From Chryseobacterium sp. G0186 (GTDB lineage Bacteria; Bacteroidota; Bacteroidia; Flavobacteriales; Weeksellaceae): a stretch of 64,000 nucleotides of DNA. The notes beneath the pieces are model-generated. The model was not told where the DNA came from and ran no database searches. It worked only from the letters and a program-made list of their open reading frames with translations. The stretch's first letter is position 1; every line of letters begins with the position of its first letter. Shown here piece after piece: positions 41,762 to 51,055 of this stretch. The stretch is from contig NZ_CP033918.1 of NCBI RefSeq assembly GCF_003815675.1, forward strand, positions 372,001 through 436,000. The letters run 5' to 3'. Both the position numbers and the translations under genes were made by a program.

Positions 41762-43066
41762 ATGAGAAAATTAACTACTCTTTCTGCTGTCATTTTATGC
41801 GGACTAATGGATGCTCAATATTGTGCTCCAACATTTCAATACGGTGCAAGCAGCAACATGATAAGCAATGTAACGTTTGGAAGCATTAACAATGCATCTA
41901 CAACGAATTCATCAACGGCTCCTGAATATGAGGATTTTACTTCAATTTCCACTGATCTGGTGGCGGGAAATTCATATCCTATATCTGTAAAAGGACCGTC
42001 CAGTACATTTCCAAGTGATGTGGTAGTGTATATTGACTTTAATGGGAACGGCAACTTTGATGATGCAGGAGAAAGTTTTTTTATAGGAAGATTAGCCGCT
42101 GCTAATCCGGCCAATGCCTTTACGATCGATAGTACGATTTCCATTCCTGCTACCGTATCCAATGGTAGCAAAAGAATGAGGATTCTAAAAAATACCAACG
42201 TATCAGCTTATTCGGATCCTAATGCCCAGAACTCAATCAATTCAGCTTGTGATTCAGGATTACGGGCAGGGCAGACGGAAGACTATACCGTGAATATTTC
42301 AGGAAATAATCCTGGGTTTCCCGCTCCGTATTGTGGTGCTGAAAATGTAACGAGTCTTACCGTAAGCGAAATAAGCAAGGTGGAATTCGTTGGACTTACC
42401 AATGACAGTCCTATTGATGGAAATTCATCTGTATTGGAAGATTTTACAGGAACTGTTTTCAACGTTAATCGTGGAAATGGTTATCCGATAACAGTAACCG
42501 GAGGTACTCATGGCCAGGCAACGGTTTCTGCTTATGCCTACATCGATTTTAATCATAATAATCAGTTTGATGCTGATGAGAAGTTTAATCTTGGGTATCT
42601 GGATAACTCAAATCCTGTTTCAGGACACGAGTCTGGGGTAACTTCAGAAACAATTACTATTCCTGCCAATGCAGTATTGGGAGCAACGCGTTTCAGATTG
42701 GTAAAAGCGTATGAATCCAGTTCATGGATGGGAACTTTGGAGAATCTGCCATGTCCGTCAGGATGGTTCATTGGCCAGGCAGAAGATTATACCATCAATA
42801 TTCAGCCTGAAAATCTTTCAACGACGGAAGTGTCTAAAGATTCATCAAGAGAGATCAAAGTATATCCAAATCCTACCACTGGTTCTGTAACCATCAAAAT
42901 AAAAGAAGGACTGGAGAAATATGAGATCTACAGTATTTCAGGACAAAAAGTATCAGAAGGGAATTCAGAAGTTGTGAATATGAGCAATCTTCTTCCGGGA
43001 ACTTATCTGATAAAGGTACTTACAAAGAATAAAAAAGTAACTACAGAAAAAGTTATTAAAAAATAA
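41762..43066 (+). CDS. GEVED-domain protein with type A T9SS sorting signal
   Basis: The 434-residue protein has a signal peptide (LTTLSAVILCGLMDAQ) and two GEVED beta-sandwich domains, each ending in a GQTEDYTVNI or GQAEDYTINI block (about residues 170 and 340). The FNGNGNFDDAGE and FNHNNQFDADE stretches resemble calcium-binding loops. The C-terminal 80 residues form a type A sorting domain (IKVYPNPTTGSVTIKI, then YEIYSISGQKV, ending VTTEKVIKK). It is exported by the Sec and type IX systems to the cell surface or medium. It may be an adhesin-type protein. Confidence 0.92.
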   Translation: MRKLTTLSAVILCGLMDAQYCAPTFQYGASSNMISNVTFGSINNASTTNSSTAPEYEDFTSISTDLVAGNSYPISVKGPSSTFPSDVVVYIDFNGNGNFDDAGESFFIGRLAAANPANAFTIDSTISIPATVSNGSKRMRILKNTNVSAYSDPNAQNSINSACDSGLRAGQTEDYTVNISGNNPGFPAPYCGAENVTSLTVSEISKVEFVGLTNDSPIDGNSSVLEDFTGTVFNVNRGNGYPITVTGGTHGQATVSAYAYIDFNHNNQFDADEKFNLGYLDNSNPVSGHESGVTSETITIPANAVLGATRFRLVKAYESSSWMGTLENLPCPSGWFIGQAEDYTINIQPENLSTTEVSKDSSREIKVYPNPTTGSVTIKIKEGLEKYEIYSISGQKVSEGNSEVVNMSNLLPGTYLIKVLTKNKKVTTEKVIKK

Positions 43067-43113
43067 ACACACATATCATATCTAATCATATCCATATCAA
43101 TTTTTGTTTTTTT

Positions 43114-43144
43114 AAACCGGCAGATTTTATCTGTCGGTTTTTTC
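43114..43144 (+). terminator. Terminator after the GEVED protein gene
   Basis: AAACCGGCAGA and TCTGTCGGTTT pair with one wobble around TTTTA, followed by a T run. It lies between convergent genes. Confidence 0.9.
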
Positions 43145-43162
43145 TTGATACAGGAAATGATT

Positions 43163-46100
43163 CTAGTCTGATTCTAAAATATCAAGAAGATCCTGCTTTG
43201 TAAGGCCCTGGAGCTTTTTACCATCCGTTTTGAGGAGATTCTGAGCCAGTTGCTTTTTCTTTTTCTGTAGCGTAAGTATTTTTTCCTCCACGGTATTCGA
43301 GCAGATCATTCGGACGGCAATTACATTTTTGGTCTGTCCTATACGGTAACTTCTGTCAATAGCCTGATTTTCCGTAGCGGGATTCCACCAGGGATCAACG
43401 AGGTAAATATAATCGGCCTGAGTAAGATTCAGCCCAATACCACCGGCTTTTAAGCTGATAAGAAATACCCGAATGTCTTCATTTTCCTGAAAATTAGCTA
43501 CTTTTTTACCTCTATCCTTAGTTTGTCCCGTGAGATATTCAAAAGGAATTCCATGACGCTCCAGTTCAGGTTTCAGCAAGTCCAGCATTCCTACAAACTG
43601 AGAGAATACAAGGATCTTATGATCTTTTGATTTCCCCAGAATCTGTTCCATAAGAATTTCTATTTTAACCGCATGTTCTCCGGAATATCCCTCTTTAAGC
43701 AATATAGGAGAATTACAGATTTGTCTGAGCCTTGTAAGGCCTGTAAGGACATGCATGCTGTTTTTATTAAGATCATCATCGTCATTGGCAGCAATAAATT
43801 CACGAAGTTCCTTTTCGTAGGCATCATAAATTCGACGCTGCTCAACATTCATTTCACAGTAAATGACCGTTTCTGTTTTTTCAGGAAGCTCTTTTGCAAC
43901 CTGCTTTTTAGTTCTTCGAAGAATAAACGGCTTAATTTTCTGCTGAAGTTCCATCGCACGTTTACTGTATTCAAACTTATCAATGGGGATGGCATAAATA
44001 TCCTTAAAGTTTTGTTTGCTTCCCAATAACCCTGGACAGGCAAACGAAAGCTGGCTGTAAAGATCAAAGGTGCTGTTTTCAACAGGAGTCCCGGTCAGTA
44101 CAATTCTGTTCCTCGATTGAAGCAACCTGGCAGCTTTATACCTTTCTGAATTGGGGTTTTTGATGGTTTGTGACTCATCCAGGAAAATATAATTAAAAGC
44201 AAAGGTTTTCAAAAAACGGATGTCTGAGAGCAGCATTCCGTAGCTGGTAAGAATGACTTCATTTTCAGAAAAACGCGCAGTAGACTTTGTTCTGTCAGCC
44301 CCATAATGTATTAAAACTTTTAACGAAGGGGCGAACCTGTTGATTTCTTCCTGCCAGTTAAAAAGCAGGGAAGTAGGAACCACTACAAGATGGGTGGTAT
44401 GGCCCCGTTTTTCTCTTTGAGATAAGATGAATGCAATGATTTGCAGTGTTTTTCCGAGTCCCATATCATCGGCAAGACATCCTCCGAAGTTAAAGCCATC
44501 GAGGAAATTAAGCCAGTTCAGTCCGTCATGCTGATAATCTCTTAACCCAGCATTCAATCCAGAAGGAATAGACACTTTGGGAATTTTTTTAACCCTTGAA
44601 AACTTTGAGGAATAAGATGTTAATTCATCCTGTACCTCTGTGCCCAATACTTCTTTTTCAAAAAGAGAAGAGATTTCCGTAAAATTGATCTTCGGAATTT
44701 TTAATAAATCCTCATCTATTTCCCCTGCCTGAAAATAAGCGGTCATCTTGCTTACCCATTCTTCAGGAAGAATTCCGAGAGTTCCATCGTCCAGCTGAAT
44801 AAATTTGCTTTTATTACGAATTGTTCTGTGAAGCTGCTTCAGAGTGGCCTCCTTTGTTCCAAAAGCTACTTTTAACTTAGCATTGAACCAGTCTAGCCCG
44901 CTGGTGATCTGAATGTTTATTTTTGCCCGATGAGGGTTTAATTTGTTGTTTTTTAAATCATTAAAACCAAGAATGGTTATGCCTTCATTTCTCCATGTCT
45001 CAAATGCTTCCAGAAACCAATTGTTATCCAGAAACTTATCTCTGTGAAGGTAGAAGTACTGATAGCCGTCCATCTGTTCTTCAAAATCAGGGTGCTGCTG
45101 CATGATCAGAGATGTGAAACGAGCTTCTGAGGCTTCATTTCTTTCTATTTTAAATGCATTTCCATTCTGATCTGTATCGAAAATCTGCTTTCTGGAATAA
45201 ACAGGAACTTCAACTTCTCCGTATTTCATGACGGGCGTAATTCCAATATAATTTTCCTGCTGACGGAGATAAACCACCTTTTCTGTCTGATATTTTTTAT
45301 CTTTAAGTTGTGCTTCCGTTGCAGGTTGTATGTAGCTGTAATTTATATGAATACGTTCTTCAAGAGTGGAGAGTATATTCTGCATAAAATCTTCATATTT
45401 TGAAGAATGGACTAAAAATATTTCATTGTTTGCCTTAAAAAACCGGATGATCCTAAGCATATCGGAATGGTCTATTAGGCTGAAAATGTTACGGTTGTAT
45501 ACAAAATACTCATTTCTGAGAACAATATTTGTAAAGGGAATAGAAGTATCATTAAACTGCAGTTCTCCTGTTATTTCATAAAACGGATCTTTCTTGAATA
45601 CAGAGAGTTGAACCTCCGCATCTAAAGTGTTAAGTTCAACAGGAGTCAGTGACTTTGCAGAAATGGTTTCTGCAATTTCCCGGTCATGATAATAGACTTC
45701 CAGATCCAGTGGATTTTTTACAATAAACTTTAATGCTTCAAATTCTGCGGCATTATAGTCTTCATTATAATTATTCTGAAAAGATGAAATAGCGGTGAAG
45801 AATTTTATTTCTGAAGGCTTATCCGTTTTCCAGATCAGCTGCATGGCATCAATGGAAGTTACAGGATTTTTAATTTTTCCTGTCTGGGTTACTTCTGCTT
45901 CCATCAGGGAAAAAATCAAATGATTGTAGTAACGGTGTTTGCCGATGACCAAAATCTGTTTCTTTCCTGTTTCCAGTAATGCGAGTTCCTCCAGTTTGGT
46001 AGGATGCTTTGGAAGAAGATCTCTTTTGAGTAACTCATTGTCAATGGGAAGCATTTCCTTGATCTTGGGCAGAATTTCAAGTTTTCCATTCACAAAATTT

Positions 46101-46501
46101 AGTTGAAAGTAGAGGTCAAGATCTGGTTCATTCTCTAAACCAAATCCTTTAGCCTTTGGAATCAAAGAGGTTCTGCGGAAAGTTTCATCAAAGAATATCC
46201 TGTAGTTTTTTTCCTCTAGAATACAATGGATGGTCTCTGCCTGGTGTGAACACAACTGTTTCTTTGGATGATCACAGGTACAGGAACACAGTAATGAATT
46301 GCCTATCAGACTTATGGTTACCATCGGAAAGTCCTGCAGAGACGATTTTCTTGTGAATGTCGCAGTATTGTTTTCAATGGCAACGGGATAGATGTCATGA
46401 AAATTTCGATTTTCAATAAACCCACTTTCTGTAGTATGTTTCAAGAGATCATATACTGAAAGAGTGCTGATATTAATATTTTCAAGAATATATTCCGCCA
46501 T
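43163..46501 (-). CDS. SNF2-family helicase with SWIM zinc finger
   Basis: The ATG at 46499-46501 is chosen; an earlier frame start would overlap the promoter. The 1,112-residue protein has a SWIM zinc motif near the N-terminus (CSCTCDHPKKQLCSHQ, about residues 68-83). The SWI/SNF helicase core runs from about residue 650 to the C-terminus: LADDMGLGKTLQ (Walker A), LDESQTIKN (Walker B), VLTGTPVENS, HKILVFSQFVGML, GGIGLNLTQADYIYLVDPWW and QAIDRSYRIGQ (motif VI). It is a DNA translocase, possibly in transcription or repair. A -7 box TAAGTTTG lies at 46517-46524. Confidence 0.94.
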   Translation of the reverse strand: MAEYILENINISTLSVYDLLKHTTESGFIENRNFHDIYPVAIENNTATFTRKSSLQDFPMVTISLIGNSLLCSCTCDHPKKQLCSHQAETIHCILEEKNYRIFFDETFRRTSLIPKAKGFGLENEPDLDLYFQLNFVNGKLEILPKIKEMLPIDNELLKRDLLPKHPTKLEELALLETGKKQILVIGKHRYYNHLIFSLMEAEVTQTGKIKNPVTSIDAMQLIWKTDKPSEIKFFTAISSFQNNYNEDYNAAEFEALKFIVKNPLDLEVYYHDREIAETISAKSLTPVELNTLDAEVQLSVFKKDPFYEITGELQFNDTSIPFTNIVLRNEYFVYNRNIFSLIDHSDMLRIIRFFKANNEIFLVHSSKYEDFMQNILSTLEERIHINYSYIQPATEAQLKDKKYQTEKVVYLRQQENYIGITPVMKYGEVEVPVYSRKQIFDTDQNGNAFKIERNEASEARFTSLIMQQHPDFEEQMDGYQYFYLHRDKFLDNNWFLEAFETWRNEGITILGFNDLKNNKLNPHRAKINIQITSGLDWFNAKLKVAFGTKEATLKQLHRTIRNKSKFIQLDDGTLGILPEEWVSKMTAYFQAGEIDEDLLKIPKINFTEISSLFEKEVLGTEVQDELTSYSSKFSRVKKIPKVSIPSGLNAGLRDYQHDGLNWLNFLDGFNFGGCLADDMGLGKTLQIIAFILSQREKRGHTTHLVVVPTSLLFNWQEEINRFAPSLKVLIHYGADRTKSTARFSENEVILTSYGMLLSDIRFLKTFAFNYIFLDESQTIKNPNSERYKAARLLQSRNRIVLTGTPVENSTFDLYSQLSFACPGLLGSKQNFKDIYAIPIDKFEYSKRAMELQQKIKPFILRRTKKQVAKELPEKTETVIYCEMNVEQRRIYDAYEKELREFIAANDDDDLNKNSMHVLTGLTRLRQICNSPILLKEGYSGEHAVKIEILMEQILGKSKDHKILVFSQFVGMLDLLKPELERHGIPFEYLTGQTKDRGKKVANFQENEDIRVFLISLKAGGIGLNLTQADYIYLVDPWWNPATENQAIDRSYRIGQTKNVIAVRMICSNTVEEKILTLQKKKKQLAQNLLKTDGKKLQGLTKQDLLDILESD

Positions 46502-46516
46502 AAAAATTGATGGTGA

Positions 46517-46524
46517 CAAACTTA
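46517..46524 (-). promoter_or_regulatory. -7 box for the SNF2 helicase
   Basis: TAAGTTTG on the minus strand, 15 bp before the ATG. Confidence 0.5.
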
Positions 46525-46561
46525 CGAAAAACAAGTGAATGCCGAATGGGTCATCAATTCA

Positions 46562-46592
46562 TTTTGGCTACAAGTTCATCCGTTTTGGCAAC
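46562..46592 (+). promoter_or_regulatory. Tandem AraC-type half-sites upstream of the SDR gene
   Basis: TTTTGGCTAC (46562-46571) and TTTTGGCAAC (46583-46592) are direct repeats 21 bp apart, the usual spacing of AraC sites. The second ends 21 bp before GATCTTTG (46614-46621), a near -7 box. The AraC gene at 47522 is the likely partner. Confidence 0.55.
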
Positions 46593-46645
46593 TTCTGTTT
46601 TTCTTTTGATTCTGATCTTTGTCTTGTAATTTTAAACAAGAAAAA

Positions 46646-47446
46646 ATGAAGACAATCTTTATAACAGGAGCTTCTACAGGATTAGGTAGAGCGACTGCTG
46701 AATTATTTCAAAAAAATGGCTGGAGGGTAATTGCTACAATGAGAAACCCGGAATCTGCTACAGATCTTGCGGCTTTAGAACATGTTACGGTACTCCCATT
46801 GGATGTAACCCGCCCTGAACAGATCCTGTCAACAGTAAAGCAAGCACTGGAGCTTGGAGATATAGATGTTGTTTTTAACAATGCAGGCTATGGCTTAATG
46901 GGACCTTTGGAGGCTTTGAAGGATGAGCAACTTGTAAGACAGTTAAATACGAATTTATTGGGTGTTATTCGTGTCACCCAGGCCTTTATTCCTTATTTCA
47001 GGGAGAGAGGAAATGGGATGTTTATTTCCACGACTTCAATTGGCGGATTGATCACATTCCCTTTAAACTTTATTTATCATGCTACAAAATGGGCATTGGA
47101 AGGCTGGAGCGAAAGTATGGCTTTTGAACTTAATCAATTGGGGATAGACATCAAAACAGTTTCTCCCGGAGGAATTAAGACCGATTTTATTAGCCGTTCT
47201 TTAGACTCAGCAACTACGCCAGATTATGAAGAGATGATTCATTCTTTATATTCTAAAATGGAGGGAATGATGGAAGCTGCTTCTACACCGGAGCAGATTG
47301 CAGAAGTGGTCTATGAGGCTACTACAGATGGTAAAAAACAGCTGAGATATGTAGCGGGAACAGATGCAAAAGCTCTTTATGCCCAACGATTGGAATTGGG
47401 AGATGAGATTTTCAGGGAACAGTTGGGAAAACAGTTTTTTTGGTAA
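46646..47446 (+). CDS. Short-chain dehydrogenase/reductase
   Basis: The ATG at 46646 places the dinucleotide motif TGASTGLG at residues 7-14; an upstream TTG start adds only noise. The 266-residue classical SDR has NNAGYG (about residues 83-88), catalytic Ser in STTSIGG, and YHATK (Tyr and Lys, about residues 148-152) followed by PGGIKT. It is an NAD(P)-dependent oxidoreductase of unknown substrate in the cytoplasm. An AraC regulator follows 76 bp downstream and tandem repeats lie upstream. Confidence 0.92.
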   Translation: MKTIFITGASTGLGRATAELFQKNGWRVIATMRNPESATDLAALEHVTVLPLDVTRPEQILSTVKQALELGDIDVVFNNAGYGLMGPLEALKDEQLVRQLNTNLLGVIRVTQAFIPYFRERGNGMFISTTSIGGLITFPLNFIYHATKWALEGWSESMAFELNQLGIDIKTVSPGGIKTDFISRSLDSATTPDYEEMIHSLYSKMEGMMEAASTPEQIAEVVYEATTDGKKQLRYVAGTDAKALYAQRLELGDEIFREQLGKQFFW

Positions 47447-47484
47447 CACCGTAAATATACGGGATTGATTATGTGGTTTTTACG

Positions 47485-47517
47485 TTGGTTTTTAGAATTG
47501 AAAAGTTGATATCTTTG
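47485..47517 (+). promoter_or_regulatory. Promoter of the AraC gene after the SDR
   Basis: TTG at 47485-47487 and TATCTTTG at 47510-47517 (22-base spacing) fit a Bacteroidota promoter. The ATG follows only four bases later, so the mRNA is predicted to be leaderless. Confidence 0.6.
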
Positions 47518-47521
47518 TATT

Positions 47522-48439
47522 ATGGAAAAGAAAGAAAATAGTCCTCTGAAAATTTCATCCATATCGGATATGCACAGCATGTTGCAGCTTCCGGGCCCGC
47601 TTCATCCGCTGGTAAGCCTTATGGATAATGAAAAGATGAGTCTCAATAATGACTTATCCGGAAAAAGTTTTTTGTTGAACTTTTATAAAATTTCCTATAA
47701 ATATTCGATGAACGGGAAAAAGATGGGCTATGGCCAAGGGTATTACGATTTTAATGAGGGCGGGATGATGTTCACGGCACCTGGGCAAATTCTTTCACCG
47801 GAAGAGAATGCAGAGTATTGTGGATATACCCTTGTTATCCATCCTGATTTTATCAGGAATTATCCTTTGGCTAAGACTATCAAAAGTATGGGATTCTTCT
47901 CCTATGATACAAATGAGGCGCTGCATCTTTCTGATCAGGAAAAAGTAATTATTACAGGATTGCTGGATAGTATTAAGAATGAATTGAATACGGCAATAGA
48001 TGAAGTAAGTCAGGATGTAATTGTTTCCTATATTGAGGTTCTTCTCAATTATAGCAACCGTTTTTATAAGAGACAGTTTATTACAAGAAAAGCAGTAAAT
48101 AGTGATGTGCTGACCAAAATGGAAATGATACTGGAGGAATATTTTAATGAACAGAAAACATTAATTCATGGCCTTCCTACTGTAGAATTTCTGGCTTCAG
48201 AACTTCATCTTTCACCGCATTATCTGAGTGATATGCTTAGGAATCTTACCGGCCAGAATGCTCAGCAGCATATACATGAAAAGTTGATTGAAAAGGCTAA
48301 GGAGTACCTTACCGCGACTACTTTCTCTGTGTCGGAAGTTGCTTATGCATTGGGATTTGAACATCCGCAGTCATTTAATAAATTATTCAAAAAGAAAACA
48401 GATAAAACTCCGCTACATTATAGACAATCATTTAATTAA
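47522..48439 (+). CDS. AraC-family transcriptional regulator
   Basis: The 305-residue protein has an N-terminal ligand domain (residues 1-190; the GKKMGYGQGYYDFNEGGMMF region resembles an AraC cupin strand) and a C-terminal double helix-turn-helix (about residues 205-305: TVEFLASELHLSPHYLSDML, FSVSEVAYALGFEHPQSFNKLFKKKTDKTPLHYR). It is probably the activator of the preceding SDR gene through the 21-bp direct repeats at 46562-46592. The ligand is unknown. The transcript appears leaderless. Confidence 0.9.
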   Translation: MEKKENSPLKISSISDMHSMLQLPGPLHPLVSLMDNEKMSLNNDLSGKSFLLNFYKISYKYSMNGKKMGYGQGYYDFNEGGMMFTAPGQILSPEENAEYCGYTLVIHPDFIRNYPLAKTIKSMGFFSYDTNEALHLSDQEKVIITGLLDSIKNELNTAIDEVSQDVIVSYIEVLLNYSNRFYKRQFITRKAVNSDVLTKMEMILEEYFNEQKTLIHGLPTVEFLASELHLSPHYLSDMLRNLTGQNAQQHIHEKLIEKAKEYLTATTFSVSEVAYALGFEHPQSFNKLFKKKTDKTPLHYRQSFN

Positions 48440-48447
48440 GCATACGT

Positions 48448-48476
48448 ATGCCCAGCCTTAACGGTTGGGTATTTTA
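48448..48476 (+). terminator. Terminator after the AraC gene
   Basis: ATGCCCAGCC and GGTTGGGTAT pair with two wobbles around TTAAC, followed by T residues. Confidence 0.8.
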
Positions 48477-48520
48477 TTAAAGTTGTTTGTAGAATCAAAA
48501 GTGCTTTGGATAGATAAAAA

Positions 48521-48528
48521 TACTTTTG
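48521..48528 (+). promoter_or_regulatory. -7 box for the second T9SS protein gene
   Basis: TACTTTTG lies 65 bp upstream of the ATG at 48594. Confidence 0.4.
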
Positions 48529-48593
48529 AGAGACCTGTTTTTCTAAATTCACCTACTCAACAAATTTCATTACGAATCTTAAACCAAAATAAT

Positions 48594-49601
48594 ATGAAAA
48601 AACTAAACCTTATCTTATTCCTTATGATCGGAATAATGGCTTATGCTCAGCCATCAGTAACAAGAATTGATGTAGACCGTCTTAACAGCACTTTTACGAT
48701 TAAATCAGAGGATGTAACTATAACCTCTATTGCTGCAGGTCCCGCAGGAGCTAATGTTACCTGGGATTTTTCCGCATACACCGGTACCAATACTGTTGTA
48801 ACGACGACAAAGGCATGTCCGGGACAAACCAACTGCTTTAGATTCCCCGGAGCAAATAGAATTACCCTCCTGTCAAATGTGGATACCAATGATTTTAGTG
48901 TAATGACAGATACTGAAGCTACAACGCTTGGTTCATATTCGGGGCCGGCACTGGGGGATGTAACGGTGACGTATGTCGATCCTTTGATTGAGTATAAGTT
49001 TCCAATTACTTATCTACAGCAGTTTGATGATACTTATGAGTTTAACAGTGTTTCTGCTTCCATTGGCAATACCAACGAAACAGGGCAGGTAACTTATACT
49101 GTGGATGGCTATGGAACGGTAATTACGCCTACGGGAACATATCCTAATGTTCTTCGGATAAAGAGAATGAGAACGGCAACACAGACTATCCCCAGTGTTC
49201 CTGCACCTATTATTGCGACCTATACCCATGAATCCTATCAGTGGGTAAGCCAGACTTCAGGTCCTGTATTTAGTTTTGGGATCAATACTTTTGTTCTTTT
49301 AGGAAATACGAATGTTACAAAAACGGTTTCTTATCTTGTGAACGAAGCACTGTCTACCATTGATCTGGACAGCAAAAAAGAAGAAATATCAGTATATCCG
49401 AACCCAAGTGCTGATTTTATAACTGTGACTTCAAAAGAAGAAATTAAGAAAGTTACCGTTACGTCTTTGGATGGTAAAACTGTTTTATCTGCTGGAAGCT
49501 CAAGGAATATTGATATATCCGGCCTTCCGAAGGGAGTGTATATTCTTCAGGGAGAATTCCGAAACGGACAATTGATTTCTAGGAAAATTATAAAAAAATA
49601 A
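48594..49601 (+). CDS. Secreted protein with type A T9SS sorting signal
   Basis: The ATG at 48594 gives a signal peptide (LNLILFLMIGIMAYAQ). The frame open upstream reads through the promoter region. The 335-residue protein has a beta-rich body with FSAYTGTNTVVTTTKACPGQ and no recognised enzymatic domain. The C-terminal 75 residues are a type A sorting domain (ISVYPNPSADFITVTSKEEI, VTSLDGKTVLSA, GVYILQGEF, ending LISRKIIKK). It is exported and sorted by the type IX system. Its role is unknown. Confidence 0.9.
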   Translation: MKKLNLILFLMIGIMAYAQPSVTRIDVDRLNSTFTIKSEDVTITSIAAGPAGANVTWDFSAYTGTNTVVTTTKACPGQTNCFRFPGANRITLLSNVDTNDFSVMTDTEATTLGSYSGPALGDVTVTYVDPLIEYKFPITYLQQFDDTYEFNSVSASIGNTNETGQVTYTVDGYGTVITPTGTYPNVLRIKRMRTATQTIPSVPAPIIATYTHESYQWVSQTSGPVFSFGINTFVLLGNTNVTKTVSYLVNEALSTIDLDSKKEEISVYPNPSADFITVTSKEEIKKVTVTSLDGKTVLSAGSSRNIDISGLPKGVYILQGEFRNGQLISRKIIKK

Positions 49602-49625
49602 GTAGTATCTTATTTTGAGTTTAAT

Positions 49626-49658
49626 AAAAAACAGGAAAACGTATTTTCCTGTTTTTTT
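49626..49658 (+). terminator. Terminator after the second T9SS gene
   Basis: AAAAACAGGAAAA and TTTTCCTGTTTTT pair around CGTA, followed by T. It lies between convergent genes. Confidence 0.92.
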
Positions 49659-49674
49659 GTCTTTAAAATTATCT

Positions 49675-50283
49675 TTAAAAATTGTTTTTTTCCTTGATCT
49701 GTGTTTCAATCTTCAGTCTTGCAGAATCCCATTCATCATCCAAAATACTGTAATAAGCGGCATTCCGTGTTGTACCATCACTTAAAACGCGATCTTTACG
49801 CAGAATTCCTTCAAACACACCACCTATTTTTTCAATGGCTTTTCTTGAGCGAAAATTATTATCTTTGGTTTTAAGCTGTACCCTGTTGGTTTTTAATACT
49901 TCAAAACAATGGGTGAGCAGCAGCAACTTAGATTCCAGGTTGATGGATGTTCCCCAGAATTTTTTGATAATCCATGTCCATCCAATTTCAAGCTTTCGGT
50001 CGGAGGGATATATTTCAAAAAAGCGCGTTGAGCCTATCAGTTGGCCGGTTTGTTTATGGCGTATCACAAACGGATACTGATTTCCTGCCTCTCTTTCTGA
50101 TAATGCATGTTCATAGTTCTGGTAGAATAGTGCTTTGTCTGAGCAATCCGTAGGAATGAGTTCCCAAAGTTCCTTGTCTGAAGCGGCAAGATAGAGTTCC
50201 TCAAAATGTTCTTTTTCTAAGGGAATCAAGTCAACATTGGGTCCCTCTAAGATGATTGGATATGCAATCCATTTCTCTTTCAT
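49675..50283 (-). CDS. GNAT acetyltransferase, RimJ/RimL type
   Basis: The 202-residue protein has the Acetyltransf_3 pattern: ILEGPNVDLIPLEKEHFEEL at the start, FVIRHKQTGQLIGSTRFFEI, KLEIGWTWIIKKFWGTSINL, and VQLKTKDNNFRSRKAIEKIG, where N-x-R-S-x-x-A-x-x-K binds acetyl-CoA. Related proteins acetylate N-termini or small substrates; the role here is not known. It is convergent with the T9SS protein gene. Confidence 0.9.
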   Translation of the reverse strand: MKEKWIAYPIILEGPNVDLIPLEKEHFEELYLAASDKELWELIPTDCSDKALFYQNYEHALSEREAGNQYPFVIRHKQTGQLIGSTRFFEIYPSDRKLEIGWTWIIKKFWGTSINLESKLLLLTHCFEVLKTNRVQLKTKDNNFRSRKAIEKIGGVFEGILRKDRVLSDGTTRNAAYYSILDDEWDSARLKIETQIKEKNNF

Positions 50284-50376
50284 ACTGATACTTTTTTAAA
50301 GAACTAAATTAATGAAAAGTAGAAAATATTAGTATTAAAATAAAGTAATTGTTATTTTAAAATGAATAAAAATCAT

Positions 50377-50997
50377 TTAACTTATGTTTTTAATGGAATC
50401 AATTTTCCACTTTCCATTTTTTGTAAGGGTATAGCGGTACGTCATACCACAGTTTTTCAAATGAAACTCAACATAACATGATTGTTCATTGATTGGCTTT
50501 ACAGTGAATTCTATAGCGTCAATATTCTTTAGGTCAGATTGATAATCATCCTGTGTCATAAAAAAGTAATCATAGTCGAAACCGAATGGAGGGCCATCGT
50601 TAGCCGGATTTTTCTTGAAGTATTCATTTCCTTCAACATATCTTTTTTGATAATCTGATAAAAATTCTTGAGAGAATAGCGCACTGCTTTCCAGAAATTT
50701 CATTTCCTTTTTTACCTCATCAAAATCTACATAATAATTGATAACGGGATCAGTTTCTTTCAAAGCTCCTCCTTGTATACCATTAAAACTGTAGATCTTA
50801 TCTTCATTTTCTTTATACCATTTCAGAAAGGTCTTTACTGTTTCAACCTGAGAATGATCCTGATGTTTTTGAATTGAGGGTGTTGTATTGTTTTGTTTTA
50901 TAGTGGTTTGTGTTGTTGGCTGGTTGTTGGGGTTTTCTTTTTTACAATGGGTGAACAGTATTAAAACAACTGATGATAACAAGAGTTTCCTTAACAT
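50377..50997 (-). CDS. Lipoprotein with DUF3828-like domain
   Basis: The 206-residue protein has a lipoprotein signal sequence (LLLSSVVLILFTHC) and a threonine/glutamine-rich linker. The C-terminal domain (about residues 55-206) has VKTFLKWYKENEDKIYSF, PVINYYVDFDEVKKEMKFLE, FLSDYQKRY and a closing YRYTLTKNGKWKIDSI strand pair. That follows the DUF3828 pattern as I recall it. Function is unknown. A -7 box TAATTTTG lies at 51029-51036 on the minus strand. Confidence 0.7.
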   Translation of the reverse strand: MLRKLLLSSVVLILFTHCKKENPNNQPTTQTTIKQNNTTPSIQKHQDHSQVETVKTFLKWYKENEDKIYSFNGIQGGALKETDPVINYYVDFDEVKKEMKFLESSALFSQEFLSDYQKRYVEGNEYFKKNPANDGPPFGFDYDYFFMTQDDYQSDLKNIDAIEFTVKPINEQSCYVEFHLKNCGMTYRYTLTKNGKWKIDSIKNIS

Positions 50998-51055
50998 AAA
51001 TAGTTTTCTTTTTCAAGCCTCCAAATTACAAAATTACAGACTTATTCAACATTGA

